Shown here in pieces: positions 50,905-59,775 of a DNA stretch of 64,000 bases. Below the pieces are notes generated by a model. The model saw only the letters and a program-made list of their open reading frames with translations. It searched no databases and was not told where the DNA came from. This DNA comes from JAGBWK01 sp964544595 (lineage in GTDB: Bacteria > Bacteroidota > Bacteroidia > Bacteroidales > Muribaculaceae): positions 21,589 through 85,588 of the forward strand of contig CAZJBM010000005.1 of assembly GCA_964544595.1 (NCBI GenBank), read 5' to 3'. The number at the start of each line of letters is the position of its first letter. Position 1 is the first letter of the stretch. Position numbers and translations under genes: made by a program.

Positions 50905-53900
50905 CTATGGGTTGCTTTGCGGCTGAGTTGGGGTTTGGCCTCGTTTTGACCCGAAACGCTCGCCAAGACTCTCCATCATATCCCAGAAGTTAGGAACGAA
51001 TAGCGTACCGATAAACGCGTTGATCGCCATGCCGAAAACAACTGCGCAACCGAGTGAAATCTGGCTTTGCGCTCCTGCTCCCGATGCAAACAACATCGGC
51101 ATCACACCGAACACAAACGCCAAAGCCGTCATCATAATCGGGCGGAAACGTATCTGGCCCGCCTGCGCCGCAGCCTGGCGTATCGGCATACCGGTTTTCC
51201 TGAAATCGACCGCATATTCCACAATCAAAATCGCGTTTTTAGCAGCGAGACCCAATAGAAGTATTATGCCGATCTGAGTATAGATACTGATGCTTTGGCT
51301 CATAAATATCACGCCCACCACTGTGCCTAAAATAGCTGTCGGCATAGCTAATATGACGGCGATAGGATCGGTCCAGCTCTCATATTGAGCCGCGAGCACC
51401 AGAAGGGTCATGATGATGGCGAAAATCATTACTACCGAAATAGTTGTGCCCGCCTGTGTCTCCTGATAAGCCTCTCCTGTCCATGAATAAGAATAGTTGC
51501 CGCCGAGAGCTTTATCCACGATTTCCTCCATTGCCGCGATACCCGACGAAGAGCTGGCATCGTTGGCGAGCGAAGCAGTCACCGAGGCGGTGGTGTACAT
51601 ATTGTATCGCGACACGGTCGATTGTCCCATTACGGGGTCAATGGTGGTAAACGACGAGAACGGCACCATTTCGCCCGACGAGTTACGCACGGTTAGTTTC
51701 ATCACGTCGCCGATTGTGCCTCGCGAAGAGTCAACCGCCTGTAGGTTCACTTGGTAAGTGCGACCGAAATCAACGAAATCATTCACATAATCCGTGCCCA
51801 TATAGGCTGAAATCGTTGAATATATATCGCCTAAGTTAAGGCCCATCATTTCGACTTTGTCGCGGTTGATATTCAGCCTGTATTGCGGCACTTCACCCTC
51901 ATACATAGAGGTGATTTTGGATATCTCGGGATAATCTTTGGCCGCATCCTGAATTTCGGTTATGGCTTCGGCCATCGCTTCAGGGCCAAGATTATTAATG
52001 TCGAGAAGCTGCATCTGCAAGCCCGAGGTCATACCCAAGCCTGGTATCGCGGGGGGATTGATAGCGAATACCACCCCCTCTTGAATATCAGCCATGCGGG
52101 CGTCTACCTCATTAACAAGCTCTTGCGCTTTTTCCGCTTTTCCCTTGCGGTCTTTCCACGGCTTCAGCACGACGAAAAACGACCCATAGTTGCTTGCGCT
52201 TCCTCCGCCGATAAACGATGTGCCGGAAATCGATACCACATTTTCAACTTCGGGAAATTCCCTAAGCCGCGATTCTACCTCGGCCATTACCTTATTAGTG
52301 CGATCGAGCGACGCGCCGGTCGGCAACTCTACCGAAGCCAGGAAGTAGCCCATATCTTCCTGAGGCACATAGCTTGTAGGCCACTTTATGAAGCCCCAGA
52401 ACGCGATTATCATCAACACGAAATATAGCCCCATGGCCACCCACGGCCTTTTCAGGAATTTACCTACTATTCTCATGTACAGCGCCACGGTTTTGGTCCA
52501 TCCGGCATTAAACCACCGGAACAAGAAGAATTCCTTGCTTCCCTCTTTCTTAGGCTTCAGGAACAGGGCGCACATAGCCGGAGTGAAAGTCAATGCGTTG
52601 AAGCCTGAGAAGGCCGTCGAAACCGCGATTGTCAGAGCGAATTGCTTGTAGAGCTCGCCTGTTATACCGCTTATAAACGCCGTGGGGATAAACACCGAAA
52701 GAAGCACGAGCACTTCGCCGACAACCGGACCGGTCAATTCATTCATTGCCTTTATGGCAGCTTGCTTCGACGTCATTTGCCCTTTGCTAACAATTCGCGC
52801 GCAATCTTCCACCACCACTATCGCATCGTCAACTACGATTGCAATGGCCAAAACGAGGCCAAACAATGTCAACGTGTTAAGCGTGAATCCCATCATCTTC
52901 ATCACAGCCAGGGTTGCTATCAACGATACAGGTATCGTAAGCATAGGAATGATCACAGCTCTCCAGTTCTGCAGGAAGATGAAAATCACGAGCATCACAA
53001 TGAGCGTGGTTTCAACGAAAGTCACCACAAGATCATCGACCGACGCGTCGACAAACTCGGTAGTGTCGAGCACCACTCTATAATGCACGCCCGGCGGGAA
53101 ATATTGTTCAAGCGATTCGAGACGTTCCTTTACCTTTCCGGCAACCTCAATAGCGTTTGCGCCTGGCACCTGACTGATACCTAACATACCGACTTCCTCG
53201 CCCGACACCTTCGCCACCATGCTGTATGAATCAGATCCAAGCTCAACCGTCGCGACATCGCTCAGTCGTAATATGCCGCCGTCGGCGTCAGTGCGGATAA
53301 TAATGTTTCCGAATTCGGCAGGGTCGGTAAGCTGACCGACAGCAGTCAGAGTGTACTCAAACGCGTTTTTGCCGTTGGTCGGGGGAGTGCCTACCGAGCC
53401 GGCCGACACCTCCATATTCTGAGCCTGAATCGCGGCGCTCACATCCGCGGGCGTAATTCCTCTGACTCGCATTTTGTCGGGATCGAGCCATACGCGCATA
53501 CTGTACTCGCCGGCGCCGTATGCGCCGACATTGCCTACGCCGTCGACGCGCGCCAGTTCATCCACTATATTGAGTTGCGCGTAATTTGTCAGATAAAGTC
53601 CTGAGTAGTTGTAAGCCGAGTCGCCTTCTATAGCTACCATCATCAGCATATTAGATGAGTGTGACCCTACATTGACGCCCTGTTGCTGCACTGACTCCGG
53701 CAGCTGAGACTGAGCCTGCGACACTCTGTTCTGCACCTTAACCTGAGCGATATCGAGATCGGTGCCGTTCTCGAATGTTATGCTGAGATTATATGACCCG
53801 TCGGACGACGTTGAGCTCATATACATCATGCCTTCAACGCCGTTGACCTGCTCTTCGATGGGCACACCGATAGTCTCGGCAACTGTTTTAGCATCGGCTC

Positions 53901-54054
53901 CGGGATATGACGCCGACACGTTTACTACCGGAGGGGTTATATTAGGATATTGGGCTACCGGCAAGCTTGTGACCGCTATCAATCCGGCTATAACCATAAT
54001 GATAGCGATTACAGTCGAGAATATCGGTCGGTTTATAAAGAATCTTGAAAACAT
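50905..54054 (-). CDS. RND efflux transporter, AcrB/MexB-type inner membrane pump
   Basis: 1049 residues with the full HAE1-RND pattern: helix 1 MFSRFFINRPIFSTVIAIIM, two large periplasmic loops, and the proton-relay Asp pair in LAIAIVVDDAIVVVEDCARI of helix 4. It takes up drugs or lipophilic compounds from the periplasm and inner membrane and drives them out with protons. It is the third gene of an operon OMF, MFP, RND. The start of the gene is 94 bp after the MFP stop. The substrate is unknown. Confidence 0.96.
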   Translation of the reverse strand: MFSRFFINRPIFSTVIAIIMVIAGLIAVTSLPVAQYPNITPPVVNVSASYPGADAKTVAETIGVPIEEQVNGVEGMMYMSSTSSDGSYNLSITFENGTDLDIAQVKVQNRVSQAQSQLPESVQQQGVNVGSHSSNMLMMVAIEGDSAYNYSGLYLTNYAQLNIVDELARVDGVGNVGAYGAGEYSMRVWLDPDKMRVRGITPADVSAAIQAQNMEVSAGSVGTPPTNGKNAFEYTLTAVGQLTDPAEFGNIIIRTDADGGILRLSDVATVELGSDSYSMVAKVSGEEVGMLGISQVPGANAIEVAGKVKERLESLEQYFPPGVHYRVVLDTTEFVDASVDDLVVTFVETTLIVMLVIFIFLQNWRAVIIPMLTIPVSLIATLAVMKMMGFTLNTLTLFGLVLAIAIVVDDAIVVVEDCARIVSKGQMTSKQAAIKAMNELTGPVVGEVLVLLSVFIPTAFISGITGELYKQFALTIAVSTAFSGFNALTFTPAMCALFLKPKKEGSKEFFLFRWFNAGWTKTVALYMRIVGKFLKRPWVAMGLYFVLMIIAFWGFIKWPTSYVPQEDMGYFLASVELPTGASLDRTNKVMAEVESRLREFPEVENVVSISGTSFIGGGSASNYGSFFVVLKPWKDRKGKAEKAQELVNEVDARMADIQEGVVFAINPPAIPGLGMTSGLQMQLLDINNLGPEAMAEAITEIQDAAKDYPEISKITSMYEGEVPQYRLNINRDKVEMMGLNLGDIYSTISAYMGTDYVNDFVDFGRTYQVNLQAVDSSRGTIGDVMKLTVRNSSGEMVPFSSFTTIDPVMGQSTVSRYNMYTTASVTASLANDASSSSGIAAMEEIVDKALGGNYSYSWTGEAYQETQAGTTISVVMIFAIIMTLLVLAAQYESWTDPIAVILAMPTAILGTVVGVIFMSQSISIYTQIGIILLLGLAAKNAILIVEYAVDFRKTGMPIRQAAAQAGQIRFRPIMMTALAFVFGVMPMLFASGAGAQSQISLGCAVVFGMAINAFIGTLFVPNFWDMMESLGERFGSKRGQTPTQPQSNP

Positions 54055-54148
54055 ACTTTTTTTCGTTATAGGGTGATGATACGGAGTTAGGTAAGTATCG
54101 CGAATCGGTATCTCTTATTTACGATGCTTCCTTTTGCTCCCGGCTGAC

Positions 54149-55282
54149 TTAATTTTTCACTATTCGAGGTTTCACCGTCATGCCGTCGCGCACCTTAAGA
54201 AGCGCTTTTGTGACATATTTTGAATCAGGTTTTAATCCTGAAAGAACCACCCTTAGCGAATCCTGATATAGTTCTCCGACTTCAATGGGGGTGTAAACTA
54301 CCTTATTGTTTTTTCCGATCGTATAGACATATTTGCCCTTCTGATTCGAGGAAATCGCGGCATCCTTTACAAGCAACGCATGGTTATCGCGCTTAACCGG
54401 GAGGTGAACCGTCGCATACATACCATCCTTTAACTCTCCGTCGCGGTTATCGAGCTTTATCTTAATAGTCATAGTGCCCGTCGATTTGTCGATTTCGGGA
54501 GCGAGATAGCTGATAGCGCCGCGATATTCATTGGTCAGCGGCTGAGAGAATGTGACAGGCACTGACTCTAACTGCGATTTTTCGACGTTACCGCTACCGG
54601 TAATCTCAAAGAAAGCCTTATCGTTCAATGCAAACACGGCTTGAACGACAGCGTCATCATAAATAGTGGTTAAAGTAACGGGATCATCCTCGCCGCCGAC
54701 ATAGTCGCCAACGTCAACGTTGGCATCCTTGATATGGCCTGACGCCAATGCCCTCACGGTGCAGTAGCCTAAATCGGTTTGCGCCGTTCGCAGCTGCGCC
54801 TCCGCAACCTTGATCGATGCCTTGGCCGAATTGACCGCATCCTGGGCTTTTTCGACGTCCATGTGCGATACAGCCTCGCTCTCATATGCTTTCTTCATAG
54901 CCGCATACTGCTTCTCGGCATACGATGCCTGCGACTGTGCGCTTTCGAGCGATGCCTGCGCCTGGTTGACCGCGTTGCCGTATTGCGGGTTCTCGATACG
55001 GAAAAGTACCTGTCCGCTTTTCACATAATCTCCCGCGTTGAAATACTTCGCTGTAACGAATCCGTTGACTCTCGCCACAACATCCACAGCCTTGTCTGCT
55101 GAGATTGTGGCGGGGAATTCCTGTCTTATAGTGATCGAATCAACTAACGGATAGGCCACGTTGACTGTCATAGCCGATGCCGCCTCCTCTTTATCCTTCT
55201 CTTTGTTTCCGGCACATCCGGCTGAGCAAATCAACAATGCGGCTAATGCTGCCGCAGCGGGTATATTGTGTACTGTTTTCAT
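54149..55282 (-). CDS. RND periplasmic adaptor (MFP), lipoprotein
   Basis: 377 residues. A lipoprotein signal with Cys23 (CSAGCAGNKE), a biotinyl-lipoyl-like domain split by a long alpha-hairpin (about 90-165, AQASLESAQSQASYAEKQYA), a beta-barrel and a membrane-proximal domain. It bridges the RND pump and the outer-membrane channel. It starts 5 bp after the OMF stop, so the two are translationally coupled, and precedes the pump. Confidence 0.94.
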   Translation of the reverse strand: MKTVHNIPAAAALAALLICSAGCAGNKEKDKEEAASAMTVNVAYPLVDSITIRQEFPATISADKAVDVVARVNGFVTAKYFNAGDYVKSGQVLFRIENPQYGNAVNQAQASLESAQSQASYAEKQYAAMKKAYESEAVSHMDVEKAQDAVNSAKASIKVAEAQLRTAQTDLGYCTVRALASGHIKDANVDVGDYVGGEDDPVTLTTIYDDAVVQAVFALNDKAFFEITGSGNVEKSQLESVPVTFSQPLTNEYRGAISYLAPEIDKSTGTMTIKIKLDNRDGELKDGMYATVHLPVKRDNHALLVKDAAISSNQKGKYVYTIGKNNKVVYTPIEVGELYQDSLRVVLSGLKPDSKYVTKALLKVRDGMTVKPRIVKN

Positions 55283-55287
55283 GATCC

Positions 55288-56694
55288 TTAATTATTAAAT
55301 GCGCCTCCGAGGGCTTTATATAAATTAATAAGCGAAGACAATGCTTGGGCCTTGCACTCCGCGAGCTGATTCTGATATTGTAATAAAGAGGTTTGAGCGT
55401 CAATGACGTTGGTAAAAGCGGCCAATCCCTGCTTATACAGGTTCAATGACAGCATTAGGGATTTATCGTTCTGCTCAACGCAGCTTTGGAGCATTGATAT
55501 GCGCGCGACGGCGCTTTTATACGAAGCCATCGCGTCCTCTACCTCGGTCACTGCCGTGAGCACAGTCTGATTATAGTTATCGATACCCATCTGCATCTGA
55601 TGTTGCATCGACGCTTTGTTGGCTTTACGCGAAAAGCCGTCGAAAAGGGTCCAAGTAAGTGTCGGAGCGATCGAGTAGGCGAAAGATTCTTTTCCGAACA
55701 TATCCTTCATGTTATGGGCCTCAGTTCCGATCGTTCCTTCGAGTGAAAGCACTGGCAGAAAATCTTTTTTTGCAACACCCAACTGAGCGGCGTAGGCAGC
55801 TAACTGATGCTCTGCCTGGATAATGTCGGGACGTCGACGCAGCAAATCCATTGGCACGCCTACGCCTATAATCCTGCGATAGTCGGGCAATTCATGCGAG
55901 CCCTTTTCAAGCAAGCCCTTTAACTCAGCCGGATACAATCCGGTGAGGATAGCCAATTGGTTGATGGTTGACGTTACGGAATATTCGAGGGAGGGCACGG
56001 TTGCTTGCGTGGAATAGAGCAGCGTCTTTGTCTGCGCCACTTCAAGGCCGTTACCGAGCCCTGCCTCAAGACGCGCCTCCGTGATTTTAAGCGTGCGCGC
56101 CTGTTCTGCCGTCTGCGCGGCCGCGATACCTAATTCTTGCTGATATAAACGCAGATTAATATAGTTCAAAGCCAATTCAGATGCCAACGAAACCATCACG
56201 CCGTCATATTCGGCGCGAGTCGCGGCGTACTGAGCTTCCTGAGCCTTAACTCCTGAGCGTATTTTCCCGAAAAGGTCGATTTCCCAATTCATTGTGGCAC
56301 CGAAGTTGAAATAGCTTGTCTCGGTAGCATGGCCGTTGCTTACGGCCATCATGCCCGAACTGCGCTCTTTGGTCCATCCAACATTGAAATCAACGGTAGG
56401 GTAGTAGCCGCTACGCGCGCTCTTTACAGCCTGTTTGGCAATAGCCATTCGCTGAGCGGCCACGGCCACATCGTAGTTATTCCTCATGCCGAGCTCAATC
56501 AAAGCGTCGAGCACGGGGTCGGAAAACTGCCTCCACCATTGGTCGGTAGAAGGATCGGAGGGTGTGAAATCTGATGTATAAGTCCAATCCATCGGTATGG
56601 AGTCGGTAAGTTCCTGCCGATAATCCGCAGCCGAAATATTAAAAAAAGTCCCTGTTAATACCGCCGTAAATAACAAAATACGCGTGGTTGTCAT
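55288..56694 (-). CDS. TolC/NodT-type outer membrane efflux protein
   Basis: 468 residues of the OMF family: two repeated helical halves (LDALIELGMRNNYDVAVAAQ; TKTLLYSTQATVPSLEYSVT; RRRPDIIQAEHQLAAYAAQL) forming a trimeric channel. NodT-type members usually carry a lipobox Cys, but this one has a plain signal peptide (MTTTRILLFTAVLTGTFFNI, cleavage near SAADY) with no Cys, so it is probably not lipidated. It is the first gene of the operon, whereas in many RND operons it is last. It is divergent from dnaG. Confidence 0.93.
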   Translation of the reverse strand: MTTTRILLFTAVLTGTFFNISAADYRQELTDSIPMDWTYTSDFTPSDPSTDQWWRQFSDPVLDALIELGMRNNYDVAVAAQRMAIAKQAVKSARSGYYPTVDFNVGWTKERSSGMMAVSNGHATETSYFNFGATMNWEIDLFGKIRSGVKAQEAQYAATRAEYDGVMVSLASELALNYINLRLYQQELGIAAAQTAEQARTLKITEARLEAGLGNGLEVAQTKTLLYSTQATVPSLEYSVTSTINQLAILTGLYPAELKGLLEKGSHELPDYRRIIGVGVPMDLLRRRPDIIQAEHQLAAYAAQLGVAKKDFLPVLSLEGTIGTEAHNMKDMFGKESFAYSIAPTLTWTLFDGFSRKANKASMQHQMQMGIDNYNQTVLTAVTEVEDAMASYKSAVARISMLQSCVEQNDKSLMLSLNLYKQGLAAFTNVIDAQTSLLQYQNQLAECKAQALSSLINLYKALGGAFNN

Positions 56695-56769
56695 AAATAA
56701 ATAGTTAGAATTTTATAAATTATAACGTGATTAACGTTAATTAGGTTTTAAATATGGTCATTTTTTTCG

Positions 56770-56777
56770 TAATTTTG
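56770..56777 (+). promoter_or_regulatory. dnaG -7 box TAATTTTG
   Basis: Consensus -7 box 23 bp before the dnaG ATG. The -33 place is T-rich without a clear TTTG. Confidence 0.5.
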
Positions 56778-56800
56778 CATAAACAATTGCCGAAAAAAAT

Positions 56801-59029
56801 ATGAAGAGAATCGACCGCGAGACTGTGCAACGTATCTTCGACAGTGCCAACATTGTTGACGTTGTCTCTGACTTCGTATCGCTTAAGCGACGCGGCGTCA
56901 ACTACATCGGTCTTTGCCCGTTTCACGCCGATCGCTCCCCCTCGTTTTACGTCTCTCCGGCAAAGAATATATGTAAGTGCTTCTCATGCGGCAAAGGTGG
57001 CAGTCCTGTCAACTTCATTATGGAGCATGAGCAGATGACCTATAACGAGGCTCTCCGATACCTCGCTAAAAAATACAGCATTGAGATTGAAGAGCGCGAG
57101 ATGACCAAGGAGGAGCAGGAGAGGGAATCGGCCCGCGAATCGATGTTTGCGGCCAACGAGTTCGCTCTGAAACACTTTGAGCGCACTCTCACCGACACGC
57201 CCGACGGCCGCGATATCGGCCTCGCGTATTTTCGCGAGCGCGGAATCACCGACGCCGCTATCCGCAAATTTCATCTCGGCTACTCTCTGGAGCGAGGCAA
57301 CGACTTGCTCCAGGAAGCCACAAAAGCAGGATTCTCGCCCGACATTCTCGCCGCGACCGGACTATGCATACGCCGCGACGACGGCACAGTCTTCGACCGC
57401 TTCAAGGGGCGTGTCATATACCCCGTGCACACCATCTCAGGCAAAGTGGTCGCTTTCGGCGGTCGCACACTCCGCTCCGACAAAAAAATCGCGAAATATG
57501 TCAACTCGCCCGAGTCGGCCATATACTCCAAGTCGCGCGAGCTTTACGGGCTCTATCAAGCGAAAAAGTCTATCGTCGAGAAGAAAAAATGTATTCTCGT
57601 GGAGGGTTACATGGACGTGATCTCGATGAGCCAGCTCGGTATCGAGAACGTGGTCGCCTCGTCGGGCACTTCGCTGACCGAAGGACAGATCAGACTGATA
57701 CATCGCTTTACCGATACGGTCACAGTCATTTACGACTCCGACGCTGCTGGCATCAAAGCTTCTCTGCGAGGCATTAATATGCTGCTTGCCGACGGCCTGA
57801 AAATCAAAGTCGTGCTCCTCCCCGACGGCGATGACCCCGACTCGTTTGCTCAAAGTCATTCTCTCTCAGAGGTTGAGGACTATCTCAAAGAGCACGAAAC
57901 CGATTTCATACGCTTCAAGACCGACATTCTGCTGAAAGACGCTGCCGGAGATCCCATACGCCGCTCCCAAGCTATCACCGACATTGTCGGCTCGATTGCC
58001 GTGATTCCGGATGAAATCACCCGATCTATATATACCCAGGAATGTGCAAGGAGCCTTGACATAGACGAGAAGGTACTTCTCCGCGAAATAGCCAAGCAGA
58101 TAGCCGAGCGCAAAGAGCATGCAGCCGACGATTATCGTAGAGAGAAAGCCCGCGCCTCTATTTCCGACATCGTGTCGCCAAGCGAGGAACCGGCGTCACT
58201 CCAATCTATCGGTACGGTCACCGACGCTTCAACAAATGCGGCAAATGCCTCGACCACAGTTCAGAGACATGTATCAGAGACTGAATCTATCCTTGAGCCG
58301 TATGAGCGCGAGCTGATCCGCTATATAATCAGATATGGGCTTCACGCGCTTCCGTTTGACGATGAAAACGGCCAGCCCACGCAAGTGCGTGTAATTGACT
58401 ATATCTCCGACGAGTTGAGCTACGAGAACATAGAGTTCTCTCATGCGGTGTATTCAAAGATTATCGATGAGTGCCGGGAAATAATCAATTCCTCCTTCGA
58501 AGCCGACTTAGATAGGGCAGAGGCCGAGAATCTTAATCAACGCGCGATTGACTGGAACGAGGGGCAGCAGCGTATAGCCCAATCGGCTCAAAACCTTCAG
58601 CAAATCAAGTCGCAGGAAGAAACCCTCAAAGCTGAGGTCGACAATAAGTATTGGGAGCGAAACGCGCGTTTCCTATCCTCTTACCTTATACGGCACTTAT
58701 CGTGCTCCTCCGACCCCGACGTACGCTCAGTCACAACCGAGCTGGGCACATCGCGCCATAAACTTAGCAAATACCACTCAAAATTCTCGCACGTGGAGAC
58801 TGAGCAAGAGCGACTGTTCGACCTCCTTCCACGCGCGATTTACGGGCTGAAGAACGCTCGCCTGAGCGCACGTCACAAAGAGCTTCAAGCACGACTCTCA
58901 GAGCTAAGCAAGGCACCGAATTACGACCCTGAGGCCACAACCAACGTCATGCTCGAGATGAGAGCTCTTGAGCAACAACGCCGCGAATACGCTTCGCTCC
59001 TGGGCGACCGAGTGGTTCTTCCTAAATAA
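56801..59029 (+). CDS. dnaG: DNA primase
   Basis: 742 residues. CHC2 zinc ribbon with Cys39, His42, Cys60 and Cys63 (CPFHADRSPSFY; CKCFSCGKGG), a catalytic core with TOPRIM (CILVEGYMDVISM; VIYDSDAAGIKA), and a long C-terminal helicase-binding region rich in charged helices. It lays RNA primers at the fork, working with DnaB. The length exceeds that of E. coli DnaG (581) because of the extended C-terminal part, as in other Bacteroidales. Confidence 0.97.
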   Translation: MKRIDRETVQRIFDSANIVDVVSDFVSLKRRGVNYIGLCPFHADRSPSFYVSPAKNICKCFSCGKGGSPVNFIMEHEQMTYNEALRYLAKKYSIEIEEREMTKEEQERESARESMFAANEFALKHFERTLTDTPDGRDIGLAYFRERGITDAAIRKFHLGYSLERGNDLLQEATKAGFSPDILAATGLCIRRDDGTVFDRFKGRVIYPVHTISGKVVAFGGRTLRSDKKIAKYVNSPESAIYSKSRELYGLYQAKKSIVEKKKCILVEGYMDVISMSQLGIENVVASSGTSLTEGQIRLIHRFTDTVTVIYDSDAAGIKASLRGINMLLADGLKIKVVLLPDGDDPDSFAQSHSLSEVEDYLKEHETDFIRFKTDILLKDAAGDPIRRSQAITDIVGSIAVIPDEITRSIYTQECARSLDIDEKVLLREIAKQIAERKEHAADDYRREKARASISDIVSPSEEPASLQSIGTVTDASTNAANASTTVQRHVSETESILEPYERELIRYIIRYGLHALPFDDENGQPTQVRVIDYISDELSYENIEFSHAVYSKIIDECREIINSSFEADLDRAEAENLNQRAIDWNEGQQRIAQSAQNLQQIKSQEETLKAEVDNKYWERNARFLSSYLIRHLSCSSDPDVRSVTTELGTSRHKLSKYHSKFSHVETEQERLFDLLPRAIYGLKNARLSARHKELQARLSELSKAPNYDPEATTNVMLEMRALEQQRREYASLLGDRVVLPK

Positions 59030-59036
59030 GAGCGTT

Positions 59037-59576
59037 TTAGCAAGGGGTAAGCTCACCAGTCACTGAATCCATTATATAACCGCTGACAGTTATGTCTTTG
59101 GGCAGCAAAGGATGGTTGCGAACGAGGTCAACCGTTTCGCCGACAGCCTTTTCGGTATCGTCAAAGCCATGAAGCCAGCTCCCGAGATCTATGCCGCAAT
59201 GCTTCATGAGATTGATATGCTCGTCGTCGATACCGCGCTCGCGCATAAGATGAAGCATCTCGTCGGCATCCATTCCTTGAACGCCGCAATTGGTGTGACC
59301 GATAATCAGCACTTCGTTAACCCCAAGCTCATACACGGCGATTAGGATTGAACGCATGGTCGAGTCAAACGGATTGGTTATCGTGCCTCCGGCATTCTTT
59401 ATCATCTTCACGTCGCCGTTCTTTATACCCAATGCGGCAGGAAGAAGCTCCACAAGCCTGGTGTCCATGCAAGTGACGATAGCGATTTTCTTGTCGGGAT
59501 ATTTTGAGGTAAGGTACTTTTCGTATGCCTTATCTTCCACAAACTTTTTATTGTGGGCAAGAATTTCTTGTATCAT
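59037..59576 (-). CDS. Beta-class carbonic anhydrase
   Basis: 179 residues from the ATG at 59576. The GTG at 59606 lies within the -7 box and is ruled out. Zinc ligands Cys36, His94 and Cys97 (VTCMDTRLVE; GHTNCGVQG) and the Asp38-Arg40 dyad are all present, so it should interconvert CO2 and bicarbonate. The short form lacks the N-terminal arm of plant-type enzymes and fits the compact bacterial branch. Bicarbonate would feed carboxylation reactions such as those linked to the methylmalonyl-CoA route encoded next door. It is convergent with dnaG (7-bp gap). Confidence 0.92.
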   Translation of the reverse strand: MIQEILAHNKKFVEDKAYEKYLTSKYPDKKIAIVTCMDTRLVELLPAALGIKNGDVKMIKNAGGTITNPFDSTMRSILIAVYELGVNEVLIIGHTNCGVQGMDADEMLHLMRERGIDDEHINLMKHCGIDLGSWLHGFDDTEKAVGETVDLVRNHPLLPKDITVSGYIMDSVTGELTPC

Positions 59577-59605
59577 AAGTTCGATTTTTTTAAACAGTAG
59601 ATTCA

Positions 59606-59636
59606 CAAAATTAGCGAAAAAGTTGATTGCCTCAAA
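59606..59636 (-). promoter_or_regulatory. Carbonic anhydrase promoter (TTTG-N19-TAATTTTG on minus)
   Basis: On the minus strand TTTG (59633-59636) and TAATTTTG (59606-59613) are 19 bp apart. This decides the gene start at 59576. Confidence 0.8.
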
Positions 59637-59718
59637 ATATTATCCCCATAAAAACTTGCCCGCGCGACGCACAACGATTTTTTGCCATTATTAATAAGGT
59701 ATTTCAAAAGTAATTTAG

Positions 59719-59726
59719 TAAATTCG
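59719..59726 (+). promoter_or_regulatory. mutAB -7 box TAAATTCG
   Basis: TTCG-type -7 box 49 bp before the mutA ATG; TTTG at 59691-59694 is 24 bp upstream, slightly too far. Confidence 0.5.
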
Positions 59727-59775
59727 CGGTGCTATAATTATCGCATCTACTTAAATTTATTACATAAACCTAATC

